Origin: Rutidosis leptorrhynchoides
Taxonomy: Eukaryota > Streptophyta > Magnoliopsida > Asterales > Asteraceae
Direction of reading: 5' to 3'
Assembly: GCF_046630445.1 (NCBI RefSeq)
Contig: NC_092343.1
Coordinates: 134,657,501 to 134,721,500 of the forward strand
DNA length: 64,000 nt
Shown here: one piece after another, positions 63,308 to 64,000 of the stretch
Numbering within the stretch: position 1 is the first letter of the stretch
Layout: each line of letters starts with the position of its first letter
The notes under the pieces: model-generated
What the model was told of the DNA's origin: nothing
Database searches by the model: none
What the model saw: the letters and a program-made list of their open reading frames with translations, nothing else
Made by a program: the position numbers and the translations under genes

Positions 63308-64000
63308 TGATGTCAAAGCTAAGGGGTATAAAATACTATTAAATTTTACAAGGAAATACTATTAAATACGATACAATTTTACACAAGATATTTATTTATT
63401 TAGAGAATGGATATACTTAAACCTTGCTACAACACTTATAGGCAGTGTACCTAATCGTACAGTAGTGTAGTTTTTAGTAAGTCCGGTTCGTTCCACAGGG
63501 AAAATCTTTTAATCAAAGCTTAACGCTATATTAGTTTAATTTATAAAAATACAAATATATATATATAAGTAATATGATTATTATAAAGGGGGATTTTTAC
63601 CGTTTAATGACCGGTTTGTCGATTTTAAAATTTTAGTCGCAGTTAAAACCAAATGTAAAATATTAAATAAATAAAAGACTTAATTTAAAGCGTAAAGTAA
63701 ATAACGATAATGAAATTGCGAATAATAAAAGTGCGATAAAATAAACTTGCGATAATTAAAAAGTACGATAATTAAAAGTGCAATTAAATACAATAACAAT
63801 AAATAAAAGTGCTATAATTAGAAGTGCAATTAAATATAAAATAAAGGAAATTAAATATGAAATAAAAGAATTATGCTTATTTAAACTTCCGTAATCATGA
63901 TGTTTGACGTGTTGATTTTAGTTTTATGCCCATGGGTTAATTGTCCTTTGTCCTGGATTATTTAATATGTCCGTCTGGTTTTTGTCCATAACAGTCCATC
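63308..64000 (-). mobile_element. start of a second Athila-like (or Tat-type) LTR, running off the window
   Basis: Begins TGATGTCAAAG, and further in has the block TATAGGCAGTGTACCTAATCG and a TAAGTCCGGTTCG stretch. These align with CGGGCAGTGTACCCGATCG and the GTTTAGTTCCGTG stretch of the Athila-like LTR at 53666-55389. By that alignment the element is on the minus strand and this is its 3' LTR. The remainder is AT-rich with short repeats of AATTAAAAGTGCGATAA-type words. Confidence 0.65.

Overview
The window is plant nuclear DNA. The evidence is GT-AG introns in the one intact host gene, LTR retrotransposons primed by plant tRNAs, a Mutator-like element with a 9-bp target duplication, and many (AT)n, (ATT)n and (TTG)n tracts. 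The retroelement families and the gene suggest a eudicot with a large repeat-rich genome. I would guess Asteraceae, but that is inference. No prokaryotic or organellar features are seen.

Left nest (1-8830). A minus-strand Ty3/gypsy element (here A; gag, PBS and 2.36-kb 5' LTR, 1-3230) sits inside a plus-strand Ty1/copia element (copia-1, 3231-6880). Copia-1 in turn sits inside a minus-strand gypsy LTR of another family (B, 6881-8830).

Genic island (8831-16409). It holds a short non-LTR retroelement with a 15-bp target duplication (9629-9995) and a tRNA-derived SINE with a poly(A) tail (about 10505-10815). It also holds a complete five-exon 2-alkenal reductase-type NADPH oxidoreductase gene (10997-13372, minus), a Mutator-like element with about 500-bp inverted repeats (14286-15997), and the first 127 codons of a degenerate receptor-like kinase (16026-16409). 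The kinase reading frame stops where a decayed copia element begins.

Right nest (16410-64000). Insertions are stacked: kinase fragment > copia-3 (+) > gypsy C (+) > Athila-like element (-, 25306-55389, TSD CATAC) > copia-2 (-, 30713-47273) > gypsy D (-, 36811-45131, TSD TGACC). Separately, gypsy C's gag is cut by a family-B element (+, LTR 58310-62299), and that element is cut by the start of another Athila-like LTR (63308 to the window end). Decay increases outward: copia-3 is shredded, while gypsy D has near-identical LTRs and an open gag.

The most unusual content is in three places. (1) Gypsy D has only gag; where pol would be it carries about 2.3 kb of consecutive hairpins, including tandem families whose stems covary around an invariant loop. 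(2) Clusters of 11-bp dyads (GGAC-GGC-GTCC) with a repeating 19/25-bp spacing lie in both Athila LTRs and in a third place inside the element; a related GCGC-GGY-GCGC dyad occurs in the LTRs of gypsy A and D. (3) An extra acidic, coiled-coil open reading frame lies between the PBS and gag of gypsy C.
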